A stretch of DNA of 64,000 nucleotides, taken from assembly GCA_028752905.1 (NCBI GenBank), contig JAQNBH010000006.1:28166508-28230507 (forward strand). The letters run 5' to 3'. Position 1 is the stretch's first letter; each line of letters starts with the position of its first letter. A program made the position numbers and the translations under genes. Source of the DNA: Cladorhizidae sp. MBARI D1340-BT2 (taxonomy: Eukaryota > Porifera > Demospongiae > Poecilosclerida > Cladorhizidae). The notes beneath the pieces are model-generated. The model saw only the letters and a program-made list of their open reading frames with translations, was not told the origin of the DNA and did not search any database. This document shows positions 11,340-23,257 of this stretch, piece by piece.

Positions 11340-12110
11340 CTGATATCAACTGAGCCTCACTTACCAATCCGTCCATGAATTCTTCGATGTTCTGTGACCT
11401 CAGTCTATAACTGTACACTGCGTCTGTTTATAACCAGCCCTACTCAAACTGGCAACATCCTTGATTTTGTCATTACCAAATCATACTGAGCTCATCCTTT
11501 ATTCCGCTTTCTGTTCAAGTTGGACCAATTCAAGTTACCTCATTTATAACTACTGCCATTCCCACACAACCTCATCATGCAAGATTTTTTTATCTCTCTC
11601 TCTAAAGCTGACATGGATGGCCTGAATGACTTTTATTAGATTTTTTATTTTCACCACTTACTTTCTCTAAATGATACAGAATATGTATACTTAGCACTAA
11701 AACAAGTAATCACCAATACTGTGTCAGTAAAAAAAATCGTCACCAGCGACCGAAATATATTTCTCCAATAATAAAGTATTCTCTCAACTGCATTCACTCA
11801 AGCAGAACAAAGTACAGGATGGCTCCTTCCACTTCCAACTATGAGCAACTACTCTCCTTGACCCACCAACTTCAGTTCCAAATGTCCAAAGTAACATCTA
11901 CATTAAAGTTTGTACTAAGTTCTCCAACATCTTCCTCATTGCTGATCCCACCCAATGCATCAAACTGGTATGGAATGTGAACGACTGCTACCAACTTCAA
12001 CATGACTTAGACTCCCTGGGTAGCTGGAGTTCAAATAAAAAACTCAACTTCAATATTAAAATATGTGTATAGTGCAGGAAGTCATTATTGTCCCCGTGAA
12101 CTTTGTACTG
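11340..12110 (+). mobile_element. LINE (non-LTR retrotransposon) fragment, left arm
   Basis: Plus-strand pieces read like the CR1/Jockey-type endonuclease tail and RT: an endonuclease-end block near 11450-11600 (matching right-arm phrases such as GNILDFVITKPF) and an RT palm piece near 11938-12060 (IADPTQCIKLVWN, then LQHDLDSLGSWSSNKKLNFN). About 0.9 kb between these is missing relative to the right arm; the join is near 11895. Stops and frameshifts occur throughout. Confidence 0.7.
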
Positions 12111-12335
12111 TAACTTACCAACACTTACTTTTTGACCAAAATTTCTTGCACCATAATGCTCAGCTCAAAATTTCTTTTAAAATGATATCACTTTAGCTGC
12201 ACCTGGTGCATTTAGAAACTCTATGGGATTTTAGTACAATACAAAAAGTGGGCATGGCAGGTTTCCATGACAACTCCTGCGACTGAATCAGTTCGGCTTC
12301 TTTCTCTGAAGTATAGAAAGTTTTGGGGGGGTGAC

Positions 12336-13770
12336 TATGAGTGAGGATGGACACAAAAAAAGTCACGATGGTCTAAGGAAGCACCATGCTGACAAAGCAG
12401 CTGTAGCAAGAGCTGCTAAACAGCAAAGGGTGGCAGTTTACTTACATTCAATCAGTGTTGGTGAGCTTGATGAATTGTTTGCTTTCCCTCCGATACTGCC
12501 ATCATCTGAAAATTAGTTTGAGCCAGAGTCCTTTCTCAGAAGATGCACAAGAGGCATATAGTGAGTGGATGCATTGCCAGCCAAAGGACACTGTTAGAAT
12601 GATTGCCATGACCATAATGGATATATTTCGAAAGGGTTTTGGCCTAACTTATGTTGCTACAGCTACTGAAGCTGGTTTAGTGGTTGGTTTCAATGAAAAG
12701 ACAATCAGAGGCTGGATGAAAGATTTCTACCAGTGCAAGGGAGAGTTTACTGGATCAACGCAAGGCAAGCACATTCGGCCATATGTTATGGATGATGAAC
12801 ACTGCAGATTGAAAGCATTGGCATGGTTACGTAAAGGAAAAGTGAGCCAGTTATGACTGCTGCAAAATTTGCAACCTGGGTAAATTCAGAGATGTTACAA
12901 AATTCTCACTTACCACCGGGTTTTTCTCGTTCCATCACTCCACAAACAGCCAGAAAGTGGCTGTATGATCTTGATTTCTCACCTACATCTCTAAAGAAGG
13001 CCATATACTTTGACGGTCTTGAGCATGATGATGGGAGAGAATATCATCGCATGTATCTGCACAAAATTGAAATCTTGGAGTTAACTCACTTGCCACCTCC
13101 TTTGTGTGTACATGAAGTGACCGAGGAAACAATTGGCGATGCTTGGTGTTATTATACCTTGATGAATCAAGCTTTCATGCCAATGAAGGCCAGTCATGGT
13201 AATGGGGAGAGGAGGAAAAGTTGGTTATTCATCCCAAAGGTGCTATTCGTGGTTGATGATCAGTGACTTCATTGATGAACACAAACGATTTTTCGTCTAA
13301 CCGCACACGAACATGATGAAGCTAAGAAAACACACCCAGATATTCCTATGGCAGCAAGAGTTGTTTTTAAGTTTGGAGCACTTGGTCAATGATAATGGAG
13401 CAGGTTCAATTTTCCGTAACTGGAAGTGGTAAACAGAACGGCCTGCGAAAAGTGCTCCAAGAACACAAGGTTAACACAACTGGCATGTTGAAAGCAGACA
13501 TGATCAAGAACCTTGAGACAATGGATGACTTTCAAACCAAAAAATCCAAGGTGGAAGAGCTTTTCAAAATCAGGGAGCACAGAGCAATATTTCTGCCAAA
13601 ATTCTACTGCTAACTAAATCCCATTGAACATGTGTTGGGTCAAGCAAAACAGTATACACTTGCCAATTGTGATTACTCGTTTAATGGTTTGGAGAAATTA
13701 TACACACTGCAATGGATTCTGATATTCAGCAGACAGAAAAATATGTGAGTACACAGAGCATACAGAGAAG
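12336..13770 (+). pseudogene. IS630/Tc1-mariner-superfamily transposase pseudogene, left copy
   Basis: ORFs 12331-12516, 12455-12856, 12853-13266 and 13389-13613 overlap as one broken reading. The N-terminal part is helix-turn-helix-like (GFNEKTIRGWMKDFYQC). Next come a segment starting TARKWLYDLDFSPTSLKKA and a region where the right copy reads LLYHDESSFHANEGQSW (the DDE second-Asp region). Near 13600-13630 lies FLPKFYC, a stop, then LNPIEH, the third catalytic acid region. At least three frameshifts occur. The duplication breakpoint falls at 13566, so the last about 200 bp exist only in this copy. I assign it to the IS630-like DDE group by these motifs; a finer subfamily is not claimed. Confidence 0.75.
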
Positions 13771-14199
13771 TGATTACGGTTGGAGAAGAAATGCAAGGTG
13801 ATTTTAAAAAGTACAAAAGTCATCGTCATGTCCCTGAAACTGAACTAAATTATTGTCCATTTACTCTGTAAAAAAAAAATTCTTGAAATCTGTTTGAACA
13901 GTTTTACTGATGATACTGTGTACCCGTAGATGATAGTGATTTAGATCAGTTTCCAGGCGAGTGAGATGAAGTCAGTACATAATGATAGCTATAAAAGTGA
14001 AAGAATTGCAATAACTATATACTATATATAATAACAAAGTTGATAGCTTGAACATTATACCAGCTCTAGCTCTTATCATTTTGTATATTATAAGCTAGCT
14101 AAATTATCTGGTAATTATGGTATCTCTCTGTAACAAGTTTTCTGCCGCACACTTAAAATATACATCCCCAAGTAACTTTCCTCCATCTCCAAAAGGTTC
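13771..14199. other. AT-rich spacer, nothing recognised
   Basis: The first unique spacer sequence inside the inverted duplication. No gene or repeat identified. Confidence 0.5.
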
Positions 14200-16362
14200 T
14201 TATCCTACCTGGTACTCTCCTATATTGCTACCTTCCTCTCGTCCAACCCATTGCTTAGATATTGAAGTAACAAGTGAAAGAACATCTTCTAAATGATTAT
14301 TATCAGGTGACATGAATATTTCTATTTCAATCAACTGTTTTGTTTTTAGTGCTAATGTTTCTAGTGAAATACGTATGTCTCCATCAGGGCCGAAGTATTT
14401 AAGTTGAAATGTTGGAACTAAATACACAAACCTAATTGAAAGAATGTTTATATTTCATGATGTAATTGTTAGGCAGTTAAATTTCATCACAAAGGTAAAG
14501 ACCTCACATGTGTCAGAGGCAATTGTCTGTCACCTGTGTTGAGTGAAAAAGTAAAAACAAAAATCTGTTGTTATGTTTTGGAGCTCCATAAATTCTGCAT
14601 ACATTATTCTATGAAGTTGATATATAGCTGAAATGATAGCTCTCTTTGTGTGCTCTCTTGTAACACCAAAACTGATGCACAAATATAAATGCTTCAGTTA
14701 CAGGCAGTCAAAGTTGTGGACCTAAATTCCTGCAGGCCTCAATTTTCTGCAGTCCTAGTAAGTCCTAGACAGCAGTGGCTCGAGGAAGCCCTCGGTGCTA
14801 GTATTATTGGCAGGTGCTATTTTAGGAAGACCGGCATTGTTATGGGATTTCATGAGCATATATATAACCGGAGATGAAGTCACTCCTACATTACATGTGA
14901 AAGGAGGGTGGGGCTATATTTTTTTATTATCACCAACATGGATGCCAACATTGACGAATTGTATGTTGTTGTTATTATAATACCAATAATTATTCCTGCT
15001 GTAGGCTAGAGTATGTAGACGAAACTTCTTGGGAATACAATTTGAAGTTGATTATTGAGGTGATTTTAATGTTATTCTTTCAAGATAGAGTTCATTGAGA
15101 TAATTTGAATGTCTGAAAAGGGTCTTCAGTTGGAATTTCAGTGCTGCCATCCAATATTCCAAGTACACCTGCCTTCTTCCATCCTTTAACACAGGTGGTG
15201 AAGAAGTTATACATCTTCACTAGCCATGTGGTTGAGCGAAAATCAACTTCAACATCTTCAAATTGCTTCCCACTCTCAAGTTGTTGCTTCACAGCATCAA
15301 CATTTCCAAGCTGCTTCCCACTCTCAAGTTGTTGCATCATTGTAGTATCTGATTTTTTGGGCTGACCTATTGACCGTTAGATGAAGTGGCTGAAAACAAT
15401 GTCATGTTAGCAGGAGCTAGCACAAACTTGCAATTTAATGACGATAACTCGTGTTTGACCTTCTGTGTCACTTGCTCTCTTACAACACCAGGGCCTTGTG
15501 TGTAGCAGCTACTTGCAGTTCTGTTCGTTTCTTCACAACATATTGAGCAATGCCTTCCTCAATCAACTTCAAAGTTTATTGCACATTTAACCAGTCCTTT
15601 GGATGATAAACAAAAGTTTAGTTTCTTCTTTGTAGTTAGTGGCTACCTGAAGCCCAGTACTTAATGAAATATTGTCTGCTAGGCAACAACTTCACAATCC
15701 TAATAATAGCTGCTAAAATCTGTCATAAAGTGTCATGGTAGTGGAATCTGGTAGTTGGACATTTTCCGAGAGAAATCTCGAGGTACACCTATTTCATGGT
15801 ACAAGGGTTCATGCAGAATTACTGAATACAAGTTGTTAAAAGAGATCTGAAAATTCCTGCCAAAGTCACTGGCGGTGCAGAGGTCAAATATTTTACTAAG
15901 AATTAATACAATGAACCAGTAGAGGGGAAGTTCCTCTATGTTACTGTAAACATCGCTCCAGTCATGAGAGAGAGGACAGATTTGGTACACAAATTTCTTA
16001 GCAGGTTGTTAATTTTGCAACCAAAAAATCGCTAAATTCGCAAGACTTTGTACCCCCTAAAACCACTCCTTCCTACATTGCTGCCACATTGGGTCAGGAA
16101 ACTCACGTGGTGGACAACTAGCCAGCTAACCAAAATAACAACCCCACATGAGTCTTAGCATCCTGATGAAGGCTAGAGCATCTACCAAACTCATATAATG
16201 TTCTGGGTGAATTGGTATTTGGTGTACGGTGCAAGTTTCTGGTACAGGATCGAAGGCAGGGATGTATATCGCAGTTATTTTAAACATTGCGTGATTCCCC
16301 ACATGGCAACCTAGAATGGGAAAGAAGACAAAACTAAAGAAGAGATGAAGAGGTTTTATCAC
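14200..16362 (-). other. Scattered minus-strand coding-like fragments of unknown gene(s)
   Basis: Four minus-strand open stretches have coding-like composition: 14427-14200, 15340-15092 (two QQLESGKQ repeats, then a hydrophobic/Trp-rich stretch), 15990-15733 and 16362-16126 (HVGNHAMFKITAIYIPAFDP). They could be exons of one degenerate gene, but I cannot link them by clear splice sites or recognise a domain. The 20-bp phrase CCTGATGAAGGCTAGAGCAT at 16151 repeats that at 8341. Confidence 0.25.
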
Positions 16363-16972
16363 TTGACCAAATATATTTTTTTGGATTAGTACTTATAATT
16401 ATCAAGGCTTTGTATAAATAATTATGGCACTCGTTTGTTATTCCCCCACCACCAATCTTTTTGAATGAATCGAATGTTATTCTTATTCTACCTCCCCCAA
16501 TGGTTTGTGTTTTGAAAGTCCAGATCGAAAATAAATTTTCTGAACTTGTCAAACCTTATCCCAGATAAGGCTGCTAGCGTCAATTTCCTTCAATTGCAGG
16601 GGGGACTCCACAAACCCCGCTATTGCAGCAACAACCAAGCAATGACTTTTGAACTTCTTGACAAAGGAGACAGATGGAGGTGTCACCGTCGAGGTTATTG
16701 AGAGCAGAAGGGGTTGCGAGTAGGTATGTGACTTGAGAATTATAAGCTGACTTATAGAAAGATTATCATATTTATTTATTGCCGGTCGAGCTTACTACTA
16801 TCAAATTTTCCGATCATGAACTTGACATTGATTTGTAATTGACATTGATTTGTAATTTAGTCACAGCTGAATAACAAAAAAGTGCCATAATTATTATCGC
16901 AATGAACTATTGGGTACAGAGGAACTTGCTAATTTGTGAGAAGTAGATGTGATTTACAGAACCTCTTTGTTG

Positions 16973-17218
16973 TCATGTCTTAAAGTGCAAACAGGATAGA
17001 ATGTTGGTATTTGTAGAATGTTGGCATTTGTTCTGAATACTTATGTTATCTGAATGCCAATGATTTGGATAAAGATTAATATACCAAGAGGTGTCAATTA
17101 TTTTTCTTATTCCACTCTGCTCCTTCGCACTCGTGTCACAACTGTATTTTCCATTCTTAAGGAAATATTCGATCTTCCGCAGATATACTGCAGGGTCCTT
17201 CTCTGTCCTCACCATCAC
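16973..17218 (-). other. Short open stretch of unknown identity
   Basis: Minus-strand ORF beginning MMVRTEKDPAVYLRKIEYFL, with a regular charged/aliphatic pattern over its first 40 residues and a less convincing tail. It may be a transposon-gene exon remnant. No family recognised. The stretch 16363-16972 shows nothing else. Confidence 0.25.
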
Positions 17219-17221
17219 AAT

Positions 17222-17345
17222 TCAGCTCCACACGAGGGACAAATTTGGCAGCTGACTTTATTTATGCATGGTTTATTAATTTTGTGAGGCTGCGCTTGCA
17301 TGGTGTAGCTAAAGGGACAAATATGGCAGTGGGACTAATAGGGCA
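17222..17345 (+). repeat. Dispersed motif cluster GGGACAAATATGGCAG
   Basis: Copies of GGGACAAAT(A/T)TGGCAG and GGGACTAATAGGGCACGACA sit at 17232, 17312 and 17329. The same words recur at 30495-30610 and 35560-35885. They probably mark ends of a non-autonomous element family; no complete copy with two ends was identified. Confidence 0.55.
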
Positions 17346-18939
17346 CGACACCGGCTTGTGGCGGGCCCTTCTCTTGAGATGAATCTTTGGAGTGGTGTGT
17401 ATAAAAATTATGATAACTTCATAATTTAATAACCAAATCTTCTGAAACTTTACAAAGTGTAAGCTTCACTGTTTAACTATAGTATGAGTAAGTTAAATAA
17501 TAATAAGAAATAAATATAAATAAAAATACAGTCAGGGTGCCCCTTAATACAACAAGATATAAAACACAAACCGGAAATAAAAATAGCCATTGTCACAACA
17601 AGGGTACACACCTGTCCCTATCTACAATAAAAATTATTCTGCATACTCCTCTTCCTCTCCTCAAGGTAGACCCCAAAAAGCTGAAAACAAGCAGGACACT
17701 CAGGCATAAGGGACACAAAAGAAACCTGAACCTAAAACCAACAAACCAATCCAACAAATCAACCCAAGAAGCATATAAAAGGATATCTACAAAACACACA
17801 TTTACTAAGGCACACACCGCCATAAGTGTGTACCCCAAACTGAAGAAGTCTCTCATGAATTTAAATGAATTAAGAGATTAAAATAACATCATAGATTAAA
17901 ATATTATCAAGTGTAATGCATCTTTCTCTCTTGAAAGAGAAAGTACTCCAGTTTCATCATATCAGTAATCACCTACTAGCCATAACCCTCCCTCCCCCTA
18001 GGGAATGTTTATCCTCAGTTTATCAGTTTATCACTTTCTAAGTTTTTTTCCTTCTTTCTGTTCTAGCCCAAACAAAACCTGCACCATCATGCATCATCCA
18101 CATTCCAATGCAACACTCTGTAATACACACAACACCCACTTACTATATATAGCATCACTCACACCATCCACCATGCAATCACAAAAGTGTGAATATGTGC
18201 TTACCTCTCTTTATAAGCACCAACAAGCATTGAGTACCTCATTCTTAGCATAGACAAAGATACCTCCAAATATTTGCCGATTAAAAATATATTGATCTCG
18301 CTGTCAAATAACTTTTTGAAGACAACCATATTTACATCAATAAGTCCTCTACCATGTCCCGCCATTGCTCAGCATTGAAGACTCTCTCCCTGGGGAGCAG
18401 GAGGATATCTAGAGGAGCAGGAGGATAGCTAGAGGTTGGACGCACCAACACAGGACAGATTACCACTCCACCACAGGTGGCCCCTCCCACTGCTCCCCAT
18501 CTATATACCACACTATCACTCATTCAGAGGCAAGAAGAAGATAATCACGTTTCGGATTATCTCCATCAACACTGTAAACACCAAGTTGATACACGCACAT
18601 ACAACACTAACACTACCACCCTTAGCAATAAATACTCTAGAGAATTTCTAATTCTAGGAAGGATAATCTACGCCAATCCAGAACAGCCTCCCAAAAGAAC
18701 TGGATGACAAATAAACAAACACAATAGACAGCTTCCTCTAGCACAGAGATTTGCAGACTACAGAGAAATCCATATGCCTACATTGGAGGATATGTTCTTT
18801 CAACTGGGTAGTGTGGTAATGCCTTGGCTTCAGGCTCCAGCCTACAGCTCATAATTAACAATGATTGTATCCTCGGGTTGGCCATCATACCTGTCCCCCA
18901 CTCCCCCACAGGGTGCCATGGCTGGAACCAAACCAGATA
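17346..18939. other. A/C-rich low-complexity region, no gene
   Basis: Composition is strongly A- and C-rich on the plus strand (runs such as CACACAACACCCAC). The long open frames on both strands result from few T/G-containing stop codons. An approximate 20-bp direct repeat GAGGATATCTAGAGGAGCAG lies at about 18401-18433. Nothing else is supported. Confidence 0.6.
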
Positions 18940-19600
18940 TAATCCCTGCCCAGTATACCATAACCATGCTCCTAGACATAATCCCTGCCCAGTATATCAT
19001 AACCAGGCCCCTAGACATAATCCCTGCCCAGTGTACCATAACCAGGCCCCAAGACAAAATCCCTGCCCAGTATATACCATAACGCAGCCCCTAGACATAA
19101 TCACTGCCCAGTATACCATAACCAGGCCCCTAGACATAATCCCTGCCCAGTATACCATAACCCAGCCCCTAGACATAATCCCTGCCCAGTATAATATAAC
19201 CAGGCCCCTAGACATAATCCCTGCCCAGTATACCATAACCCAGCCCCTAGACATAATCCCTGCCCAGTATACCATAACCAGGCCCCTAGACATAATCCCT
19301 GCCCAGTATACCATAACCCAGCCCCTAGACATAATACTTGCCCAGTATACCATAACCAGGCCCCTATACATAATCCCTGATGAGAACACCATCGATGAAG
19401 AAGGCGTTGATGCCCAGTATACCATAACCAGGCCCCTAGACATAATCCCTGCCCAATATACCATAACCAGGCCCCTATACATAATCCCTGCCCAGTATAC
19501 CATAACCAGGTCCCTAGACATAATCCCTGCCCAGTATACCATAACCAGGCCCCTAGACATAATCCCCTCCAAGTATACAATAATACCTGCCTACCATAAC
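18940..19600 (+). repeat. 39-bp minisatellite, open in several frames
   Basis: About 16 copies of a 39-bp unit containing CCATAACCAGGCCCCTAGAC and ATAATCCCTGCCCAGTAT. Variant units (CAGG against CCAG) partly alternate. A non-repeat insert of about 35 bp interrupts the array at about 19375-19410. Because 39 is a multiple of three, the array is open in one plus frame (18824-19858, repeating IPAQYTITRPLDI) and in two minus frames. I do not treat these as genes: the reading on either strand is just the repeat and no flanking coding context exists. Confidence 0.92.
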
Positions 19601-21007
19601 AGAACTAAGCTGGACATGATTGACTCCCTCCAAACTCACCAAACCTCAAACCCTCTCCAACCCCTTCATAACACAACAGGCAGGACCCTCACACTACATG
19701 GTCTGTTGATGTTTTTTGGTTGTTATTTTTTTGGGGGGAAGGGGAGTTTACTGGTAGAGGAGGTGCCAAAAAACTGCCCCCCACAACTAATTGACCCAAA
19801 TAGGCCCACAACACAACACCACAAAAAAACATTCCTTCATAGTAAACCATCACATTAGGAACACTCCAACGGAAAGAAACTAAAATACAGAACAAGGATT
19901 GAAATTTTGCATCACACCAAACAAACCCTTCAGATTATTCCCCCATATTTCACATTAGATGGCTAAGATTATTTTAGAAGACAATCAGTAGGCTTCACAA
20001 GACACTCATGGTCCCTAAAAGCAATAGCAACCCCAAAGGGCAGTAAAATGTACGAAAATATTTTGAAATAGCAAGAGAAAGACAAGTAACCCGACTGAAC
20101 ATAAGTCCAGCATGTCTGCCAAGTAGAACAAGACCTTTCAACCTTAGCTAATGATAGATCAATAATTAAAAAATCAGTTGACAAAGGTTCGTGCATAGTG
20201 GTAGGAGACACAGAAAACTAGATAAAAACAATATAGTAGACACAAATCTTTATAAAGAAATAATGCATGATTACACACCTTTTCCGAGGACATATCTTTG
20301 TCCTACACCTCCTGTTCTACAACCAGAAGATGTTGAAAAGCTATCATGAAGCACACTATGGAAGAAGTAAGTAGATTCAGATTGTGTTACAGGTCATGAT
20401 CTCTTGAGTTCTTTGGTAGCTGGGCTTTAACTGGTTTTTAAGTCATAGCTTCACTACTAGATAGCATTTGCAATCTTTTTTTTCAAAGTAAGCTGTGCCA
20501 TAAGTAGGCATTAGCAAACCCTAGATCTTTAGTCAGTCTTTGTGTGCAAGGCTTTAACTAAGTAGGGTAATCTAAATCTACAAAGGTCAGTAGTTGATCT
20601 TTACCTAGACTAGACTAGTCAATAGCTTGTGTGTCAGCAGTCTCTAACTGGTATTATTGCAACATAGAGTTTGTTTTTTCACAGTTAACAGATTATTATA
20701 AAATTGTACATAATGGAGGGGGGGAAAGTTGCTAGAGGGCTATATTCGTAAGGTTATTCGAACATGCTGATTGGCAACAAATAAGAAGTAAGCAGGATTT
20801 TGGTGATGACACCTCGGCCACCAATTAACCCTTGCAAGATTTACACCAACCTGTATCTAGCTGTCTAGCCAACATTTCACCAATCTGTTGACAAACATTC
20901 TTATTTGGAGAGGGATAGTAACGTTGTGCATGTTATGCATCGAAAAGAAGTAACTTTATTGGACATGTGATTGTGTATTTGTTTCACTTCAGCCATTTAA
21001 GAAGGGA
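19601..21007. other. Unique sequence without recognised genes
   Basis: Follows the minisatellite. It includes short A/C-rich stretches to about 19900, then ordinary AT-rich sequence. No repeat or domain seen. Confidence 0.45.
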
Positions 21008-21241
21008 ATGTTCTTCTTTGGAGAATCATCAGCGGAATTAACTCAACTGTGTGCCACCTCTGGAAAGCAAGTTGGCTCTGGCAAATCCCCCAGTGCCCCT
21101 CAGCCTTCTTCAGTGCCACCACAAGGTTCAAAGAAGTTAGCATCCCATTGCTACAATAACCTTAGTTACAGACCACCTGTTTTTAGACTAGTGATTGGAA
21201 GACAGTCACTCCAAAGTGGGACTGCTAAAATAAATTTTTGA
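21008..21241 (+). other. Exon-like ORF of unknown function
   Basis: Plus-strand ORF starting MFFFGESSAELTQLCATSGK, then a Ser/Pro-rich stretch. It is preceded by TTTCACTTCAG, a plausible acceptor. A second exon-like piece follows at about 21601-21647 after an acceptor TTACAG (DHPDHEELYLRHLLNG), just before the TIR transposon. The two may belong to a host gene interrupted by the transposon. No domain recognised. Confidence 0.3.
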
Positions 21242-21647
21242 CAATTTCTCCAATTTAGAGGGAAAAAACAATTTTTTATTGTGGCATCGTTCAGTGTGTG
21301 TAGAGGAGACTTGCTGCTTTCTTTTTCTTTCCTTATATACTTTTTTCTTGGACTTTTTTGTTCTTGTTTTTTTCTCCTTTTTCCCCCCTTCTTTCCCCCC
21401 CCCTTATCTTTCAAGATTTCTTCACTGTGAGCATCACCCATTTCTCGTCCTATGGGTGGACTAAGAAATAATTTTCGGCCACTTTAAATATTTCTCTCCT
21501 CCTTCCCCTTCACCTCCTCCCCTTCTAGCAAACTATCGTATTAGAAACTTGGTCCTGACAGCTTAGCTTGTTGATTGATGATTGATTGTTTGGTACTTAC
21601 AGGACCACCCTGACCATGAGGAACTCTATCTAAGGCATCTGCTCAAT

Positions 21648-21753
21648 GGGATGTCCGAGTACAAAAAAAATCTGAAAGAGATAAGATTTCGGTTGCTCTG
21701 TAACTAAACCATAATATGTCACCGAATTTGCGAAAACCCACCTAAACGGGGGT
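21648..21753 (+). repeat. Left terminal inverted repeat
   Basis: Pairs with 24619-24687 (outer part) and 24298-24334 (inner part, ending at CCTAAACGGGGG). The two TIRs differ at only a few positions. Confidence 0.88.
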
Positions 21754-21974
21754 TTAAAAAAAAGTGAAATTATTTAATAATCGGCACCTATGATACCTAA
21801 TGATCATATCCTAAAAGTTTGAAACTATTTGATAATGTTTCCTTCGAGCTATAGCATGAATAGTTGCGCTCCTTCAAGTACAACAATAGGATTATTGCGT
21901 TTATAAAGCGTTGTCAGGGTGCGGGCGAAACGAAGCCATATACTTCCGTAAACGTGTAATTAGAGCTATTACCA

Positions 21975-22320
21975 CGCCCTTGGCGTTCTATTGCCACGCC
22001 TAGGGTCTAAAAAATGGAAGGATAGTATGGACGACTGGAGTAGGACTCTTTCTAAGCAGGGTAAGGTACAGATTAGTTAGTTAGGAGTTGTAGAAAGAGT
22101 TGATCAGCTATGTTTGGCTAATCTTGCGTAGTTTTGTTCTGAGCTATTGCCACGCCCTCGGCCTAAAAAGATGAAGAATAGTATGGACGACTGGAGTAAG
22201 GACTTGTTCTAAGCCTTGGTAAGTAGCAGATTAGTTAGTTAGGAGTTGTATATGTTGTAGAATGAGTTGATCAACTAAGTTTGACATCTAATCTTATGTA
22301 GTTTGCTTCTGTAACAAAGT
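21975..22320 (+). repeat. About 170-bp tandem duplication inside the transposon
   Basis: Two copies, about 21975-22135 and 22145-22315, share TATTGCCACGCC, AGTATGGACGACTGGAGTA and CAGATTAGTTAGTTAGGAGT. No coding potential. It is subterminal in the TIR element. Confidence 0.8.
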
Positions 22321-22539
22321 TGAACTTTATTGATTCTTTAGAAACAAGTTGAGAATAAATTATGGTAAGTTCACCTCTTATTATTGCTAGCTTGCTTCTA
22401 GTTAAACATGTTTGCTACATTTTCATGTGACTTATCTGCTAGAAAATAATGTTTGATAGCTAACTAGTTATGATCTACAAAGTTTATGATATAATAAGAA
22501 GCTATGATGAATAAAGTTGACATCTTCTTTTAGGTGATG

Positions 22540-22945
22540 GGGTTATGTTCTGAGGAGGCAAGGTGCAGTTGATTGGGAGAGGCATTCTGGTTGCAGGACT
22601 TGGATCAAGACAAACAATATCTGACAATGAGGGGGACAGAATTCTCGTATTTTTTCGAAAAGGTATTTCTTCCTTTCTGGAGTATGACCTTCTGGTATAA
22701 TTGTGGGGGGGAGTTCATTTTTATGTGGCTTCCAGTCTTTGTACTGTTCCACTAGAAGAGGCAGCCTTTTCTCTATCGCATCCGTCCTGTCCTGACCATA
22801 GCAACTCCTCGTTATTTTGATGAGAACTTCAAGTGGTGAAATGTCTTGATCCCAACAAATGCCTGTCTCCTGTAGTACTTTGTGAAGTAGTGTGCCCAGT
22901 TGTACTGTGGAACTAAAATAGTTCCGTCTTCCCTCCCCACCAACT
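22540..22945 (-). pseudogene. C-terminal exon(s) of the transposon gene
   Basis: Minus-strand reading includes VPQYNWAHYFTKYYRRQAFV and IKTFHHLKFSS (about 22920-22812), then a stop and frameshift. It continues with LPPTIIPEGHTPERKKYLFE and KIREFCPP at about 22715-22610. The central part of the family protein between the inverted exon and this one is missing, so the element is internally deleted and cannot encode a complete protein. Confidence 0.6.
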
Positions 22946-22959
22946 GGGCATTGTTCACT

Positions 22960-23110
22960 TTTGCGGAACTGTTGACAGATTTAAATCCCTCAAAATCCAC
23001 TACACTGCTATGGGTCTGACTACAAGAGAACATGGCAACCACAAAAGGCTACCTCACAACAGACTGCCCTTGGCTGTCACCAGGAATGTGGTCAGGTTTG
23101 GCTTGCTGAA
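22960..23110 (+). pseudogene. Inverted exon of the same transposon gene
   Basis: On the plus strand a clean reading contains RFKSLKIHYTAMGLTTREHG and then NHKRLPHNRLPL. I recall this block normally following the exon that ends at 23258, on the same strand. Here it is flipped relative to both the upstream exon (23258) and the downstream exon (22940-22812), so a small internal inversion has broken the gene. Confidence 0.6.
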
Positions 23111-23257
23111 GCAAAAATACAGAAGGACAAAGGTCGGGTGCCTACAAGACATTGCTGATGTTGTCTATCCTGGAGTGTTATGGTACATTGTTGTACTGTA
23201 ATAATATTTTACTGTAATAATATTTCCCACAGTATAGTATGACATTGTACCTACCAA

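Larger units (their letters stand above)
1..13566. repeat. Left arm of a giant inverted duplication
   Basis: This segment is, as reverse complement, the same sequence as about 43181-59405. Matching landmarks occur in mirrored order: the Gypsy element (1-3598 against 55440-59400), sequence at 4543-5117 (53700-54280), ORFs at 7377-7744 (52748-53133) and 8919-9308 (48484-48912), the CobW pseudogene (9698-10950 against 46765-48094), the LINE (11340-12080 against 44700-46340) and the IS630-like transposase (12336-13566 against 43181-44460). The arms differ by scattered substitutions and many indels, so they are not a simple assembly mirror. The inner breakpoint lies inside the transposase gene after GAGCTTTTCA. 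The outer end lies beyond the window. Confidence 0.93.

Noticed and set aside
17537..17881. 114-codon Lys/Thr/Asn-rich ORF
   Set aside because: Low-complexity A/C-rich DNA that lacks stops on both strands; no domain or splice support.
18824..19858. 344-codon plus-strand ORF and long minus-strand ORFs
   Set aside because: They are readings of the 39-bp minisatellite in different frames, with no coding context at either side.
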